Assembly: GCA_964019135.1 (NCBI GenBank)
Contig: OZ025258.1
Span: 12,307,771 to 12,371,770 of the forward strand
DNA from: Arenicola marina
Lineage: Eukaryota > Annelida > Polychaeta > Arenicolidae
Direction of reading: 5' to 3'
DNA: 64,000 bases
The notes under the pieces were generated by a model. The model saw only the letters and a list, made by a program, of their open reading frames with translations. It did no database searches and was not told where the DNA came from. Below are positions 1 to 14,308 of the stretch, one piece after another. Every line of letters starts with the position of its first letter. Position 1 is the first letter of the stretch. A program made the position numbers and the translations under genes.

Positions 1-3000
1 CCACTGTGGCACAGCATGGCGCGTACAGTCACAGTGGTACAGCATGCCGCGTACAGCCATTGCGGTACAGCATGCCGCGTACAGCCACTGTGGTACAGCA
101 TGCCGCGTACAGCCACAGTGGTACGGCATGCCGCGTACAACCACAGTGGTACAGCATGCCGCGTACAGCCACAGTGGTACAGCATGCCGCGTACAGCCAT
201 TGCGGTACAGCATGCCGCGTACAGCCACTGTGGTACAGCATGCCGCGTACAGCCACAGCGGTACAGCATGCCGCATACAGCCACAGTGCTAACGCATGCC
301 GCGTACAGCCACAGTGGTACAGCATGCCGCGTACAGCCACTGTGGTAGAGCATGTCGCGTACAGCCACATTGGTACAGCATGCCGCGTACAACCACTATG
401 GCACAGCATGCCGCATACAGCCACAGTGGTACAGCATGCCGCATACAGCCACTGTGGTACAGCATGCCGCGTACAGCCACCGTGGTACAGCATGCCGCGT
501 ACAGCCACAGTGGTACAGCATGCCGCATACAGCCACAGTGGTACAGCATGCCGCGTACAGTCACTGTGGTACAGCATGCCGCGTACAGCCACTGTGGTAC
601 ATCATGCCGCATACAGCCACAGTGGTACAGCATGCCGCATACAGCCACAGTGGTACAGCATGCCGCATACAGCCACAGTGGTGCAGCATGCCGCATACAG
701 CCACTGTGGTACAGCATGCCGCATACAGCCACAGTGGTACAGCATGCCGCGTACAGCCACTGTGGTAGAGCATGCCGCGTACAGCCACTGTGGCACAGCA
801 TGGCGCGTACAGTCACAGTGGTACAGCATGCCGGGTACAGTTACAGTGGTACAGCATGCCGCGTACAGCCACAGTGGTACATCCTGCCGCGTATAGTCAC
901 AGTGGTACAGCATGCCGCGTACAGCCACTGGGGTACGGCATGCCGCGTACCGCCACATTGGTACAGCATGCCGCGTACAGCCACTGTGGTACAGCATGCC
1001 GCATACAGCCACAGTGGTACAGCAGGCCGCGTACAGCCACTGTGGCACAGCATGCCGCGTACAGCCACAGTGGTACATCATGCCGCATACAGCCACTGTG
1101 GTACAGCATGCCGCGTACAGCCATTGTTGTACATCATGCCGCGTACGGCCACAGTGATACAGCATTCCGCGTACAGCCACTGTGGCACAGCATGTCGCGT
1201 ACACCCACAGTGGTACAGCATGCCGCGTAAAGCCACAGTGGTACAGCATGCCGCGCACAGCCACTGTGGTACAGCATGCCGCGTAAAGCCACAGTGGTAC
1301 AGCATGCCGCGCACAACCACTGTGGTACATCATGCCGCGTACAGCCACAGTGGTACAGCATGCCGCGTATAGCCACAGTAGTACAGCATGGCGCGTACAG
1401 CCACTGTGGTACATCCTGCCGCGTACAGCCACAGTGGTACAGTATGGCGTGTACAATCACTGTGGTACAGCATGCCGCGTACAGCCACTGTGGTACAGCA
1501 TGTCGCGTACAACCATTGTGGTACAGCATGCCGCGTACAGTCACAGTGGTACAGCATGCCGCGTACAGCCACAGTGGTACAGCATGTCGCGTACAACCAT
1601 TGTGGTACAGCATGCCGCGTACAGTCACAGTGGTACGGCATGCCGCGTACAACCACAGTGGTACAGTATGCCGCGTACAGCCACAGTGGCACAGCATGTC
1701 GCGTACAGCCACAGTGGTACAGCATGCCGCGTACAGCCACAGTGGTACAGCATGCCGCGTACAGCCACAGTGGTACAGCATGCTGTATACAGCCACTGTG
1801 GTAGAGCATGGCGCGTACAGTCACAGTGGTACAGCATGCCGCGTACAGCCACAGTGGTACAGCATGCCGCATACAGCCACAGTGGTACAGCATGCCGCGT
1901 ACAGCCACAGTGGTACAGCATGCCGCGTACAGCCATTGCGGTACAGCATGCCGCGTACAGCCACTGTGGTACAGCATGCCGCGTACAGCCACAGCGGTAC
2001 AGCATGCCGCATACAGCCACAGTGCTAACGCATGCCGCGTACAGCCACAGTGGTACAGCATGCCGCGTACAGCCACTGTGGTAGAGCATGTCGCGTACAG
2101 CCACATTGGTGCAGCATGCCGCGTACAACCACTATGGTACAGCATGCCGCATACAGCCACAGTGGTACAGCATGCCGCATACAGCCACTGTGGTACAGCA
2201 TGCCGCGTACAGCCACCGTGGTACAGCATGCCGCGTACAGCCACAGTGGTACAACATGCCGCATACAGCCACAGTGGTACAGCATGCCGCGTACAGTCAC
2301 TGTGGTACAGCATGCCGCGTACAGCCACTGTGGTACATCATGCCGCATACATCCACAGTGGTACAGCATGCCGCATACAGCCACAGTGGTACAGCATGCC
2401 GCATACAGCCACAGTGGTGCAGCATGCCGCATACAGCCACTGTGGTACAGCATGCCGCGTACAGCCACAGTGGTACAGCATGCCGCATACAGCCACTGTG
2501 GTACAGCATGCCGCATACAGCCACTGTGGTACAGCATGCCGCGTACAGCCACTGTGGTAGAGCATGCCGCGTACAGCCACTGTGGCACAGCATGGCGCGT
2601 ACAGTCACAGTGGTACAGCATGCCGTGTACAGTTACAGTGGTACAGCATGCCGCGTACAGCCACAGTGGTACATCCTGCCGCGTATAGTCACAGTGGTTC
2701 AGCATGCCGCGTACAGTCACAGTGGTACAGCGTGCCGTGTACAGTCCCAGTGGTACAGCGTGCCGCGTACAGTCACAGTGGTACAGCTAGCCGTGTACAG
2801 CCACTGTGGTACAGCATGCCGTGTACCGCCACAGTGGTACAGCATGCCGCGTACAGCCACTGTGGTACAGCATGCCGCGTACAGCCACAGTGGTACAGCA
2901 TGCCGCGTACAGCCACATTGGTACAGCATGCCGCGTGCAGCCACTGTGGTACAGCATGCCGCGTACAGCCACTGTGGTACAGCATGCCGTGTACAGCCAC

Positions 3001-6000
3001 TGTGGTACAGCATGCCGCGTACAGCCACTGGGGTACAGCATGCCACGTACCGCCACATTGGTACAGCATGCCGCGTACAGCCACTGTGGTACAGCATGCC
3101 GCGTACAGCCACTGTGGTACAGCATGCCGCGTACAGCTACTGTGGTACAGCATGCCGTGTACAGCCACAGTGGTACAGCATGCCGCGTACAGCCACTGTG
3201 GCACATCATGCCGCGTACAGCCACAGTGGTACATCATGCCGCATACAGCCACTGCGGTACAGCATGCCGCGTACAGCCATTGTGGTACATCATGCCGCGT
3301 ACGGCCACAGTGGTACAGCATTCCGCGTACAGCCACTGTGGCACAGCATGTCGCGTACACCCACAGTGGTACAGCATGCCGCGTACAGCCACTGTGGCAC
3401 ATCCTGCCGCGTACAGCCACAGTGGTACAGCATGCCGCGTACAGCCATTGTGGTACATCATGCCGCGTACGGCCACAGTGGTACAGCATGCCGCGTACAG
3501 CCACAGTGGTACAGCATGCCGCGTACAACCACAGTGGTACAGCATGCCGCGCACAGCCATTGTGGGACATCATGCCGCGTACAGCCACAGTGGTACAGCA
3601 TGCCGCGTACAGCCACAGTAGTACAGCATGCCGCATACAGCCACTGTGGTACATCCTGCCGCGTACAGCCACAGTGGTACATCATGCCGCGTACAGCCAC
3701 AGTGGTACAGTATGTCGCGTACAGCCACAGTGGTACAGCATGCTGCGTACAGCCACAGTGGTACAGCATGGCGCGTACAGCCACTGCGGTACATCATGCT
3801 GTATACAGCCACTGTGGTACAGCATGCCGCGTACAGCCACAGTGGTACAGCATGCCGCGTACAGCCATTGTGGTACAGCATGCCGCGTACAGCCACTGTG
3901 GTACAGCATGCCGCGTACAGCCATTGTGGTACATCATGCCGCGTACGGCCACAGTGGTACAGCATTCCGCGTACAGCCACTGTGGCAGAGCATGTCGCGT
4001 ACACCCACAGTGGTACAGCATGCCGCGTACAGCCACTGTGGCACATCCTGCCGCGTACAGCCACAGTGGTACAGCATGCCGCGTACAGCCATTGTGGTAC
4101 ATCATGCCGCGTACGGCCACAGTGGTACAGCATGCCGCGTACAGCCACAGTGGTACAGCATGCCGCGTACAGTCACAGTGGTACAGCATGCCGCGTACAG
4201 CCATTGTGGTACAGCATGCCGCGTACGGCCACAGTGGTACAGCATGCCGCGTACAGCCACAGTGGTACAGCATGCCGCGTACAGTCACAGTGGTACAGCA
4301 TGCCGCGTACAGCCACAGTGGTACAGCATGCTGCGTACAGCCACAGTGGTACAGCATGCCGCGTACAGCCACAGTGGTACAGCATGGCGCGTACAGCCAC
4401 TGCGGTACATCATGCTGTATACAGCCACTGTGGTACAGCATGCCGCGTACAGCCACAGTGGTACAGCATGCCGCGTACAGCCATTGCGGTACAGCATGCC
4501 GCGTACAGCCACTGTGGTACAGCATGCCGCGTACAGCCATTGTGGTACATCATGCCGCGTACGGCCACAGTGGTACAGCATGTCGCGTACACCCACAGTG
4601 GTACAGCATGCCGCGTACAGCCACTGTGGCACATCCTGCCGCGTACAGCCACAGTGGTACAGCATGCCGCGTACAGCCATTGTGGTACATCATGCCGCGT
4701 ACGGCCACAGTGGTACAGCATGCCGCGTACAGCCACAGTGGTACAGCATGCCGCGTACAACCAAAGTGGTACAGCATGCCGCGCACAGCCATTGTGGGAC
4801 ATCATGCCGCGTACAGCCACAGTGGTACAGCATGCCGCGTACAGCCACAGTGGTACAGCATGCCGCGTACAGCCACAGTAGTACAGCATGCCGCATACAG
4901 CCACAGTGGTACAGCATGCCGCGTACAGCCACAGTGGTACAGCATGCCGCGTACAGCCACAGTAGTACAGCATGCCGCATACAGCCACTGTGGTACATCG
5001 TGCCGCGTACAGCCACAGTGGTACATCATGCCGCGTACAGCCACAGTGGTACAGCATGTCGCGTACAGCCACAGTGGTACAGCATGCCGCGTACAGCCAC
5101 AGTGGTACAGCATGCCGCGTACAGCCACTGTGGTACAGCATGCCGCGTACAGCCACTGTGGTACAGCATGTCGCGTACAACCACTGTGGTACAGCATGCC
5201 GTGTACAGCCACAGTGGTACAGCATGCCGCGTACAGCCACTGTGGCACATCATGCCGCGTACAGCCACAGTGGTACATCATGCCGCATACAGCCACTGTG
5301 GTACAGCATGCCGCGTACAGCCATTGTGGTACATCATGCCGCGTACGGCCACAGTGGTACAGCATTCCGCGTACAGCCACTGTGGCACAGCATGTCGCGT
5401 ACACCCACAGTGGTACAGCATGCCGCGTACAGCCACTGTGGCACATCCTGCCGCGTACAGCCACAGTGGTACAGCATGCCGCGTACAGCCATTGTGGTAC
5501 ATCATGCCGCGTACGGCCACAGTGGTACAGCATGCCGCGTACAGCCACAGTGGTACAGCATGCCGCGTACAACCACAGTGGTACAGCATGCCGCGCACAG
5601 CCATTGTGGGACATCATGCCGCGTACAGCCACAGTGGTACAGCATGCCGCGTACAGCCACAGTAGTACAGCATGCCGCATACAGCCACTGTGGTACATCC
5701 TGCCGCGTACAGCCACAGTGGTACATCATGCCGCGTACAGCCACAGTGGTACAGTATGTCGCGTACAGCCACAGTGGTACAGCATGCTGCGTACAGCCAC
5801 AGTGGTACAGCATGGCGCGTACAGCCACTGCGGTACATCATGCTGTATACAGCCACTGTGGTACAGCATGCCGCGTACAGCCACAGTGGTACAGCATGCC
5901 GCGTACAGCCATTGCGGTACAGCATGCCGCGTACAGCCACTGTGGTACAGCATGCCGCGTACAGCCATTGTGGTACATCATGCCGCGTACGGCCACAGTG

Positions 6001-9000
6001 GTACAGCATTCCGCGTACAGCCACTGTGGCACAGCATGTCGCGTACACCCACAGTGGTACAGCCTGCCGCGTACAGCCACTGTGGCACATCCTGCCGCGT
6101 ACAGCCACAGTGGTACAGCATGCCGCGTACAGCCATTTTGGTACATCATGCCGCGTACGGCCACAGTGGTACAGCATGCCGCGTACAGCCACAGTGGTAC
6201 AGCATGCCGCGTACAACCACAGTGGTACAGCATGCCGCGCACAGCCATTGTGGGACATCATGCCGCGTACAGCCACAGTGGTACAGCATGCCGCGTACAG
6301 CCACAGTAGTACAGCATGCCGCATACAGGCACTGTGGTACATCCTGCCGCGTACAGCCACAGTGGTACATCATGCCGCGTACAGCCACAGTGGTACAGCA
6401 TGTCGCGTACAGCCACAGTGGTACAGCATGCCGCGTACAGCTACAGTGGTACATCATGCTGTATACAGCCACTGTGGTACAGCATGGCGCGTACAGTCAC
6501 AGTGGTACAGCATGCCGCGTACAGCCACAGTGGTACAGCATGCCGCGTACAGCCACAGTGGTACAGCATGCCGCGTACAGCCACATTGCTAACGCATGCT
6601 GCGTACAGCCACAGTGGTACAGCATGCCGCGTACAGCCACAGTGGTACAACATGCCGCGTACAGCCATTGCGGTACAGCATGCCGCGTACAGCCACTGTG
6701 GTACAGCATGCCGCGTACAGCCACAGCGGTACAGCATGCCGCGTACAGCCACATTGCTAACGCATGCTGCGTACAGCCACAGTGGTACAGCATGCCGCGT
6801 ACAACCACTGTGGTAGAGCATGTCGCGTACAGCCACATTGGTACAGCATGCCGCGTACAGCCACTGTGGTACAGTATGGCGTGTACAGTCACAGTGGTAC
6901 AGCATGCCGCGTACAGCCACAGTGGTACAACATGCCGCGTACAGTCACATTGGTACAGCATTCCGCGTACAGCCCTTGTGGTACAGCATGCCGCGTACAG
7001 TCACAGTGGTACAGCATGCCGCGTACAGCCACAGTGGTAAAGCATGCTGCGTACAGTCACAGTGGTTCAGCATGCCGCGTACAGCCACTGTGGTACAGCG
7101 TGCCGTGTACAGTCACAGTGGTACAGCATGCCGCGTACAGCCACAGTGGTACAGCATGCCGCGTACAGCCATTGCGGTACAGCATGCCGCGTACAGCCAC
7201 TGTGGTACAGCATGCCGCGTACAACCACAGTGGTACAGCATGCCGCGCACAGCCATTGTGGGACATCATGCCGCGTACAGCCACAGTGGTACAGCATGCC
7301 GCGTACAGCCACAGTGGTACAGCATGCCGCGTACAGCCACAGTAGTACAGCATGCCGCATACAGCCACAGTGGTACAGCATGTCGCGTACAGCCACAGTG
7401 GTACAGCATGCCGCGTACAGCCACAGTAGTACAGCATGCCGCATACAGCCACTGTGGTACATCCTGCCGCGTACAGCCACAGTGGTACATCATGCCGCGT
7501 ACAGCCACAGTGGTACAGCATGTCGCGTACAGCCACAGTGGTACAGCATGCCGCGTACAGCCACAGTGGTACAGCATGCCGCGTACAGCCACTGTGGTAC
7601 AGCATGCCGCGTACAGCCACTGTGGTACAGCATGCCGCGTACAGCCACTGTGGTACAGCATGCCGTGTACAGCCACAGTGGTACAGCATGTCGCGTACAC
7701 CCACAGTGGTACAGCATGCCGCGTACAGCCACTGTGGCACATCCTGCCGCGTACAGCCACAGTGGTACAGCATGCCGCGTACAGCCATTGTGGTACATCA
7801 TGCCGCGTACGGCCACAGTGGTACAGCATGCCGCGTACAGCCACAGTGGTACAGCATGCCGCGTACAACCACAGTGGTACAGCATGCCGCGCACAGCCAT
7901 TGTGGGACATCATGCCGCGTACAGCCACAGTGGTACAGCGTGCCGCGCACAGCCACAGTAGTACAGCATGCCGCATACAGCCACTGTGGTACATCCTGCC
8001 GCGTACAGCCACAGTGGTACATCATGCCGCGTACAGCCACAGTGGTACAGCATGTCGCGTACAGCCACAGTGGTACAGCATGCTGCGTACAGCCACAGTG
8101 GTACAGCATGCCGCGTACAGCCACAGTGGTACATCATGCTGTATACAGCCACTGTGGTACAGCATGGCGCGTACAGTCACAGTGGTACAGCATGCCGCGT
8201 ACAGCCACAGTGGTACAGCATGCCGCGTACAGCCACAGTGGTACAGCATGCCGCGTACAGCCACAGTTGTGCAGCATGCCGCGTACAGCCACTGTGGTAC
8301 AGCATGCCGCGTACAGCCACAGCGGTACAGCATGCCGCGTGCAGCCACATTGCTAACGCATGCCGCGTACAGCCACAGTGGTACAGCATGCCGCGTACAA
8401 CCACTGTGGTAGAGCATGTCGCGTACAGTCACATTGGTACAGCATGCCGCGTACAGCCACTGTGGTACAGTATGGCGTGTACAGTCACAGTGGTACAGCA
8501 TGCCGCGTACAGCCACAGTGGTACAACATGCCGCGTACAGTCACATTGGTACAGCATTCCGCGTACAGCCCTTGTGGTACAGCATGCCGCGTACAGTCAC
8601 AGTGGTACAGCATGCCGCGTACAGCCACAGTGGTACAGCATGCTGCGTACAGTCACAGTGGTTCAGCATGCCGCGTACAGCCACTGTGGTACAGCGTGCC
8701 GTGTACAGTCACAGTGGTACAGCATGCCGCGTACAGCCACAGTGGTACAGCATGCCGCGTACAGCCATTGCGGTACAGCATGCCGCGTACAGCCACTGTG
8801 GTACAGCATGCCGCGTACAGCCACAGCGGTACAGCATGCCGCGTACAGCCACAGTGCTAACGCATGCCGCGTACAGCCACAGTGGTACAGCATGCCGCGT
8901 ACAACCACTGTGGTAGAGCATGTCGCGTACAGCCACATTGGTACAGCATGCCGCGTACAGCCACTGTGGTAAAGCATGCCGCATACAGTCACAGTGGTAC

Positions 9001-12000
9001 AGCATGCTGCGCACAGCCACTGTGGTACAGTATGGCGTGTACAGTCACAGTGGTACAGCATGCCGCGTACAGCCACAGTGGTACAACATGCCGCGTACAG
9101 TCACATTGGTGCAGCATTCCGCGTACAGCCCTTGTGGTACAGCATGCCGCGTACAGTCACAGTGGTACAGCATGCCGCGTACAGCCACAGTGGTACAGCA
9201 TGCTGCGTACAGTCACAGTGGTACAGCATGCCGCGTACAGCCACTGTGGTACAGCATGCCGTGTACAGTCACAGTGGTACAGCATGCCGCGTACAGCCAC
9301 TGTGGTACAGCGTGCCGTGTACAGTCACAGTGGTACAGCATGCCGCGTACAACCACTGTGGTAAAGCATGCCGCGTACAGCCACGGTAGTACAGCATGCT
9401 GTGTACTGCCACAGTGGTACAGCATGGCGCTTACGGCCACAGTGGTACAGCATGCTGTGTACTGCCACAGTGGTACAGCATGCTCTCTACTGCCACAGTG
9501 GTACATCATGCCGCGTACAGTCACATTGGTGCAGCATTCCGCGTACAGTCACAGTGGTACAGCATGCCGCGTACAGTCACAGTGGTACAACATGCCGCGT
9601 ACAGCCACTGTGGTACAGCATGCCGCGTACAGCCACTGTGGTACAGCATGCCGCGTACAGTCACAGTGGTACAGCATGCCGCGTACAGCCACAGTGGTAC
9701 AGCATGCCGCGTACAGCCACAGTGGTACAGCCACTGTGGTACAGCATGCCGCGTACAGCCACTGTGGTACATCATGCCGTGTACAGCCACAGTGGTACAG
9801 CATGCCGCGTACAGCCACTGTGGCACATCATGCCGCGTACAGCCACAGTGGTACATCATGCGCATACAGCCACAGTGGTACAGCATGCCGCGTACAGCCA
9901 CTGTGGTACAGCATGCCGCGTACAGCCACTGTGGTACAGCATGCCGCGTACAGCCACTGTGGTACAGCATGCCGTGTACAGCCACAGTGGTACAGCATGC
10001 CGCGTACAGCCACTGTGACCAGTGTACCACTGTGGTACAGCGTGCCGTGTACAGTCACAGTGGTACAGCAAGCCGCGTACAGCCACTGTGGTACAGCGTG
10101 CCGTGTAAAGTCACAGTGGTACAGCATGCCGCGTACAACCACTGTGGTAAAGCATGCCGCGTACAGCCACGGTAGTACAGCATGCTGTGTACTGCCACAG
10201 TGGTACAACATGCCGCGTACAGCCACAGTGGTACAACATGCCGCGTACAGTCACATTGGTACAGCATTCCGCGTACAGTCCTTGTGGTACAGCATGCCGC
10301 GTACAGTCACAGTGGTACAGCATGCCGCGTACAGCCACTGTGGTACAGCATGCCGCGTACAGCCACTGTGGTACAGCATGCCGCGTACAGCCACTGTGGT
10401 ACAGCATGCCGCGTACAGTCACAGTGGTACAGCATGCCGCGTACAGCCGCAGTGGTACAGCATGCTGCGTACAGTCACAGTGGTACAGCATGCCGCGTAC
10501 AGCCACTGTGGTACAGCGTGCCGTGTACAGTCACAGTGGTACAGCATGCCGCGTACAGCCACTGTGGTACAGCGTGCCGTGTACAGTCACAGTGGTACAG
10601 CATGCCGCGTACAGCCACAGTGGTACAGCATGCCGCGTACAGCCACGGTAGTACAGCATGCTGTGTACTGCCACAGTGGTACAGCATGCCGCGTACAGCC
10701 ACAGTGGTACAACATGCCGCGTACAGTCACATTGGTACAGCATGCCGCGTACAGCCCTTGTGGTACAGCATGCCGCGTACAGTCACAGTGGTACAGCATG
10801 CCGCGTACAGCCCTTGTGGTACAGCATGCCGCGTACAGTCACAGTGGTACAGCATGCCGCGTACAGCCACTGTGGTACAGGGTGCCGTGTACAGTCACAG
10901 TGGTACAGCATGCCGCGTACAGCCACTGTGGTACAGCGTGCCGTGTACAGTCACAGTGGTACAGCATGCCGCGTACAGCCACAGTGGTACAGCATGCCGC
11001 GTACAGCCACAGTGGTACAGCATGCCGCGTACAGCCACTGTGGTACAGCATGCCGCGTACAGCCACTGTGGTACAGCGTGCCGTGTACAGTCACAGTGGT
11101 ACAGCATGCCGCGTACAGCCACTGTGGTACAGCGTGCCGTGTACAGTCACAGCGGTACAGCATGCCGCGTACAACCACTGTGGTAAAGCATGCCGCGTAC
11201 AGCCACGGTAGTACAGCATGCTGTGTACTGCCACAGTGGTACAGCATGCCGCGTACAGCCACAGTGGTACAACATGCCGCGTACAGTCACATTGGTACAG
11301 CATTCCGCGTACAGCCCTTGTGGTACAGCATGCCGCGTACAGTCACAGTGGTACAGCATGCCGCGTACAGCCACAGTGGTACAACATGCCGCGTACAGTC
11401 ACATTGGTGCAGCATTCCGCGTACAGCCCTTGTGGTACAGCATGCCGCGTACAGTCACAGTGGTACAGCATGCCGCGTACAGCCACAGTGGTACAGCATG
11501 CTGCGTACAGTCACAGTGGTACAGCATGCCGCGTACAGCCACTGTGGTACAGCGTGCCGTGTACAGTCACAGTGGTACAGCATGCCGCGTACAGCCACTG
11601 TGGTACAGCGTGCCGTGTACAGTCACAGTGGTACAGCATGCCGCGTACAACCACTGTGGTAAAGCATGCCGCGTACAGCCACGGTAGTACAGCATGCTGT
11701 GTACTGCCACAGTGGTACAGCATGCCGCGTACAGCCACAGTGGTATAACATGCCGCGTACAGTCACATTGGTACAGCATTCCGCGTACAGCCCTTGTGGT
11801 ACAGCATGCCGCGTACAGTCACAGTGGTACAGCATTCCGCGTACAGCCCTTGTGGTACAGCATGCCGCGTACAGTCACAGTGGTACAGCATGCCGCGTAC
11901 AGCCACTGTGGTACAGGGTGCCGTGTACAGTCACAGTGGTACAGCATGCCGCGTACAGCCACTGTGGTACAGCGTGCCGTGTACAGTCACAGTGGTACAG

Positions 12001-12258
12001 CATGCCGCGTACAGCCACAGTGGTACAGCATGCCGCGTACAGCCACAGTGGTACAGCATGCTGTGTACTGCCACAGTGGTACAGCATGCTGTGTACTGCC
12101 ACAGTGGTACAGCATGCCGCGTACTGCCACAGTGGTACAGCATGCTGTGTACAGCCACAGTGGTACAGCATGCTGTGTACTGCCACAGTGGTACAGCATG
12201 CTGTGTACTGCCACAGTGGTACAGCATGCTGTGTACTGCCGCAGTGGTACAGCATGGT
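1..12258. repeat. 28-bp satellite array, about 437 units
   Basis: Uninterrupted tandem array of a 28-bp unit made of GTACAGCATGCCGCGTAC followed by AGCCACWGTG, where W is A or T in different units. The unit contains GTAC and GCATGC palindromes and a CCACWGTGG palindrome. Larger blocks are duplicated at exact multiples of 28: the part around 1-900 recurs 1736 bp (62 units) later, the part around 3230-3990 recurs 2044 bp (73 units) later, and blocks near 10182, 10658, 11218 and 11694 are 476 or 560 bp apart (17 or 20 units). The unit has no stop codon in any frame on either strand, which explains the long open frames here. I call it non-coding satellite. Confidence 0.97.
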
Positions 12259-13835
12259 CTGTCGACGCTGATGGAAGCGCCCTTCGTTAGTTGTCCCGGC
12301 AGCCGATAGGTCTGTCGACGCTAATGGAAGCGCCCTTCGTTAGGTGTCCCGGCAACCGATAGGTCTGTCGACGCCGATGGAAGCGCCCTTCGTTAGTTGT
12401 ACCGGCAGCCGATAGGTCTGTCGACGCCGATGGAAGCGCTCTTCGTTAGTTGTCCCGGCAGCCGATAGGTCTGTCGACTCCGATGGAAGCGCCATTCGTT
12501 AGTTGTCCCGGCAGCCGATAGGTCTGTCGACTCCGATGGAAGCGCCATTCGTTAGTTGTCCCGGCAGCCGATAGGTCTGTCGACGCCGATGGAAGCGCTC
12601 TTCGTTAGTTGTCCCGGCAGCCGATAGGTCTGTCGACTCCGATGGAAGCGCCATTCGTTAGTTGTCCCGGCAGCCGATAGGTCTGTCGACTCCGATGGAA
12701 GCGCCCTTCGTTAGTTGTCCCGGCAGCCGATAGGTCTGTCGACTCCGATGGAAGCGCCATTCGTTAGTTGTCCAGGCAGCCGATAGGTCTGTCGACGCTA
12801 ATGGAAGCGCCCTTCGTTAGTTGTCCCGGCAGCCGATAGGTCTGTCGACGCTAATGGAAGCGCCCTTCGTTAGTTGTCCCGGCAGCCGATAGGTCTGTCG
12901 ACGCTAATGGAAGCGCCCTTCGTTAGTTGTCCCGGCAGCCGATAGGTCTGTCGACGCCGATGGAAGCGCCCTTCGTTAGTTGTCCCGGCAGCCGATAGGT
13001 CTGTCGACTCCGATGGAAGCGCCATTCGTTAGTTGTCCCGGCAGCCGATAGGTCTGTCGACTCCGATGGAAGCGCCCTTTGTTAGTTGTCCCGGCAGCCG
13101 ATAGGTCTGTCGACGCTAATGGAAGCGCCCTTCGTTAGTTGTCCAGGCAGCCGATAGGTCTGTCGACGCTAATGGAAGCGCCCTTCGTTAGTTGTCCCGG
13201 CAGCCGATAGGTCTGTCGACGCCGATGGAAGCGCCCTTCGTTAGTTGTCCCGGCAGCCGATAGGTCTGTCGACTCCGATGGAAGCGCCATTCGTTAGTTG
13301 TCCCGGCAGCCGATAGGTCTGTCGACTCCGATGGAAGCGCCCTTTGTTAGTTGTCCCGGCAGCCGATAGGTCTGTCGACGCTAATGGAAGCGCCCTTCGT
13401 TAGTTGTCCAGGCAGCCGATAGGTCTGTCGACGCTAATGGAAGCGCCCTTCGTTAGTTGTCCAGGCAGCCGATATGTCTGTCGACTCCAATGGAAGCGCC
13501 CTTCGTTAGTTGTCCCGGCAGCCGATAGGTCTGACGACTCCGATGGAAGCGCCCTTCGTTAGTTGTCCCGGCAGCCGATAGGTCTGTCGACTCCGATGGA
13601 AGCGCCATTCGTTAGTTGTCCCGGCAGCCGATAGGTCTGTCGACGCCGATGGAAACGCCCTTCGTTAGTTGTCCCGGCAGCCGATAGGTCTGTCGACTCC
13701 GATGGAAGCGCCATTCGTTAGTTGTCCCGGCAGCCGATAGGTCTGTCGACGCCGATGGAAACGCCCTTCGTTAGTTGTCCCGGCAGCCGATAGGTCTGTA
13801 AACGCCGATGGAAGCGCCATTCGTTAGTTGTCCCT
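12259..13835. repeat. 53-bp tandem array, about 30 units
   Basis: Starts abruptly at the last 28-bp satellite unit. Each unit contains GGTCTGTCGAC, then ATGGAAGCGCC, then TTCGTTAGTTGTCC, and ends in GGCAGCCGATA. Spacing of TCTGTCGAC is exactly 53 bp (12311, 12364, 12417). Variants such as GACGCCG, GACTCCG and GACGCTA, and CCCTT versus CCATT, recur in blocks; the rare CCCTTTG variant recurs 265 bp (5 units) later, so there is higher-order structure. No coding potential is apparent. Confidence 0.96.
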
Positions 13836-14308
13836 ATGCTTCACACCATCTGGGGCCTGCGATGTGTCATACATCTGGGGCCTGCGATGTGTCATACGCC
13901 ATCTGGGGCCTGCGATGTGCCATACACTATCTGGGGCCTGCGATGTGCCATACACCATCTGGGGCCTGCGATGTGTCATACACCATCTGGGGCCTGCGAT
14001 GTGTCATACACCATCTGGGGCCTGCGATGTGCCATACAATATCTGGGGCCTGCGATGTGTCATACACCATCTGGGGCCTGCGATGTGCCATACAATATCT
14101 GGGGCCTGCGATGTGCCATACACTATCTGGGGCCTGCGATGTGCCATACACTATCTGGGGCCTGCGATGTGTCATACACCATCTGGGGCCTGCGATGTGC
14201 CATACACTATCTGGGGCCTGCAATGTCCCATACACTATCTGGGGCCTGCGATGTGCCATACAATATCTGGGGCCTGCGATGTGCCATACACCATCTGGGG
14301 CCTGCCCA
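13836..14308. repeat. second 28-bp array (CTGGGGCCTG family), about 17 units
   Basis: Tandem unit with CTGGGGCCTGCGATGTG followed by a CATACA-type stretch; CTGGGG recurs every 28 bp (13931, 13959). Despite the same period the sequence is unrelated to the satellite at 1-12258. Units differ mainly at GTGCC versus GTGTC and at CACCAT, CACTAT and CAATAT. Confidence 0.95.

Noticed and set aside
2088..7040. 1650-codon open frame and dozens of others over 1-12258
   Set aside because: They occur in all six frames because the 28-bp unit contains no stop triplet. There are no domains, no codon bias and only a 28-residue peptide repeat.
12259..13835. CENP-B-box-like TTCGTTAGTTGTCCCGG in the 53-bp unit
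   Set aside because: It starts TTCG but lacks the required A and CGGG at the conserved spacing, so it is not a CENP-B box.
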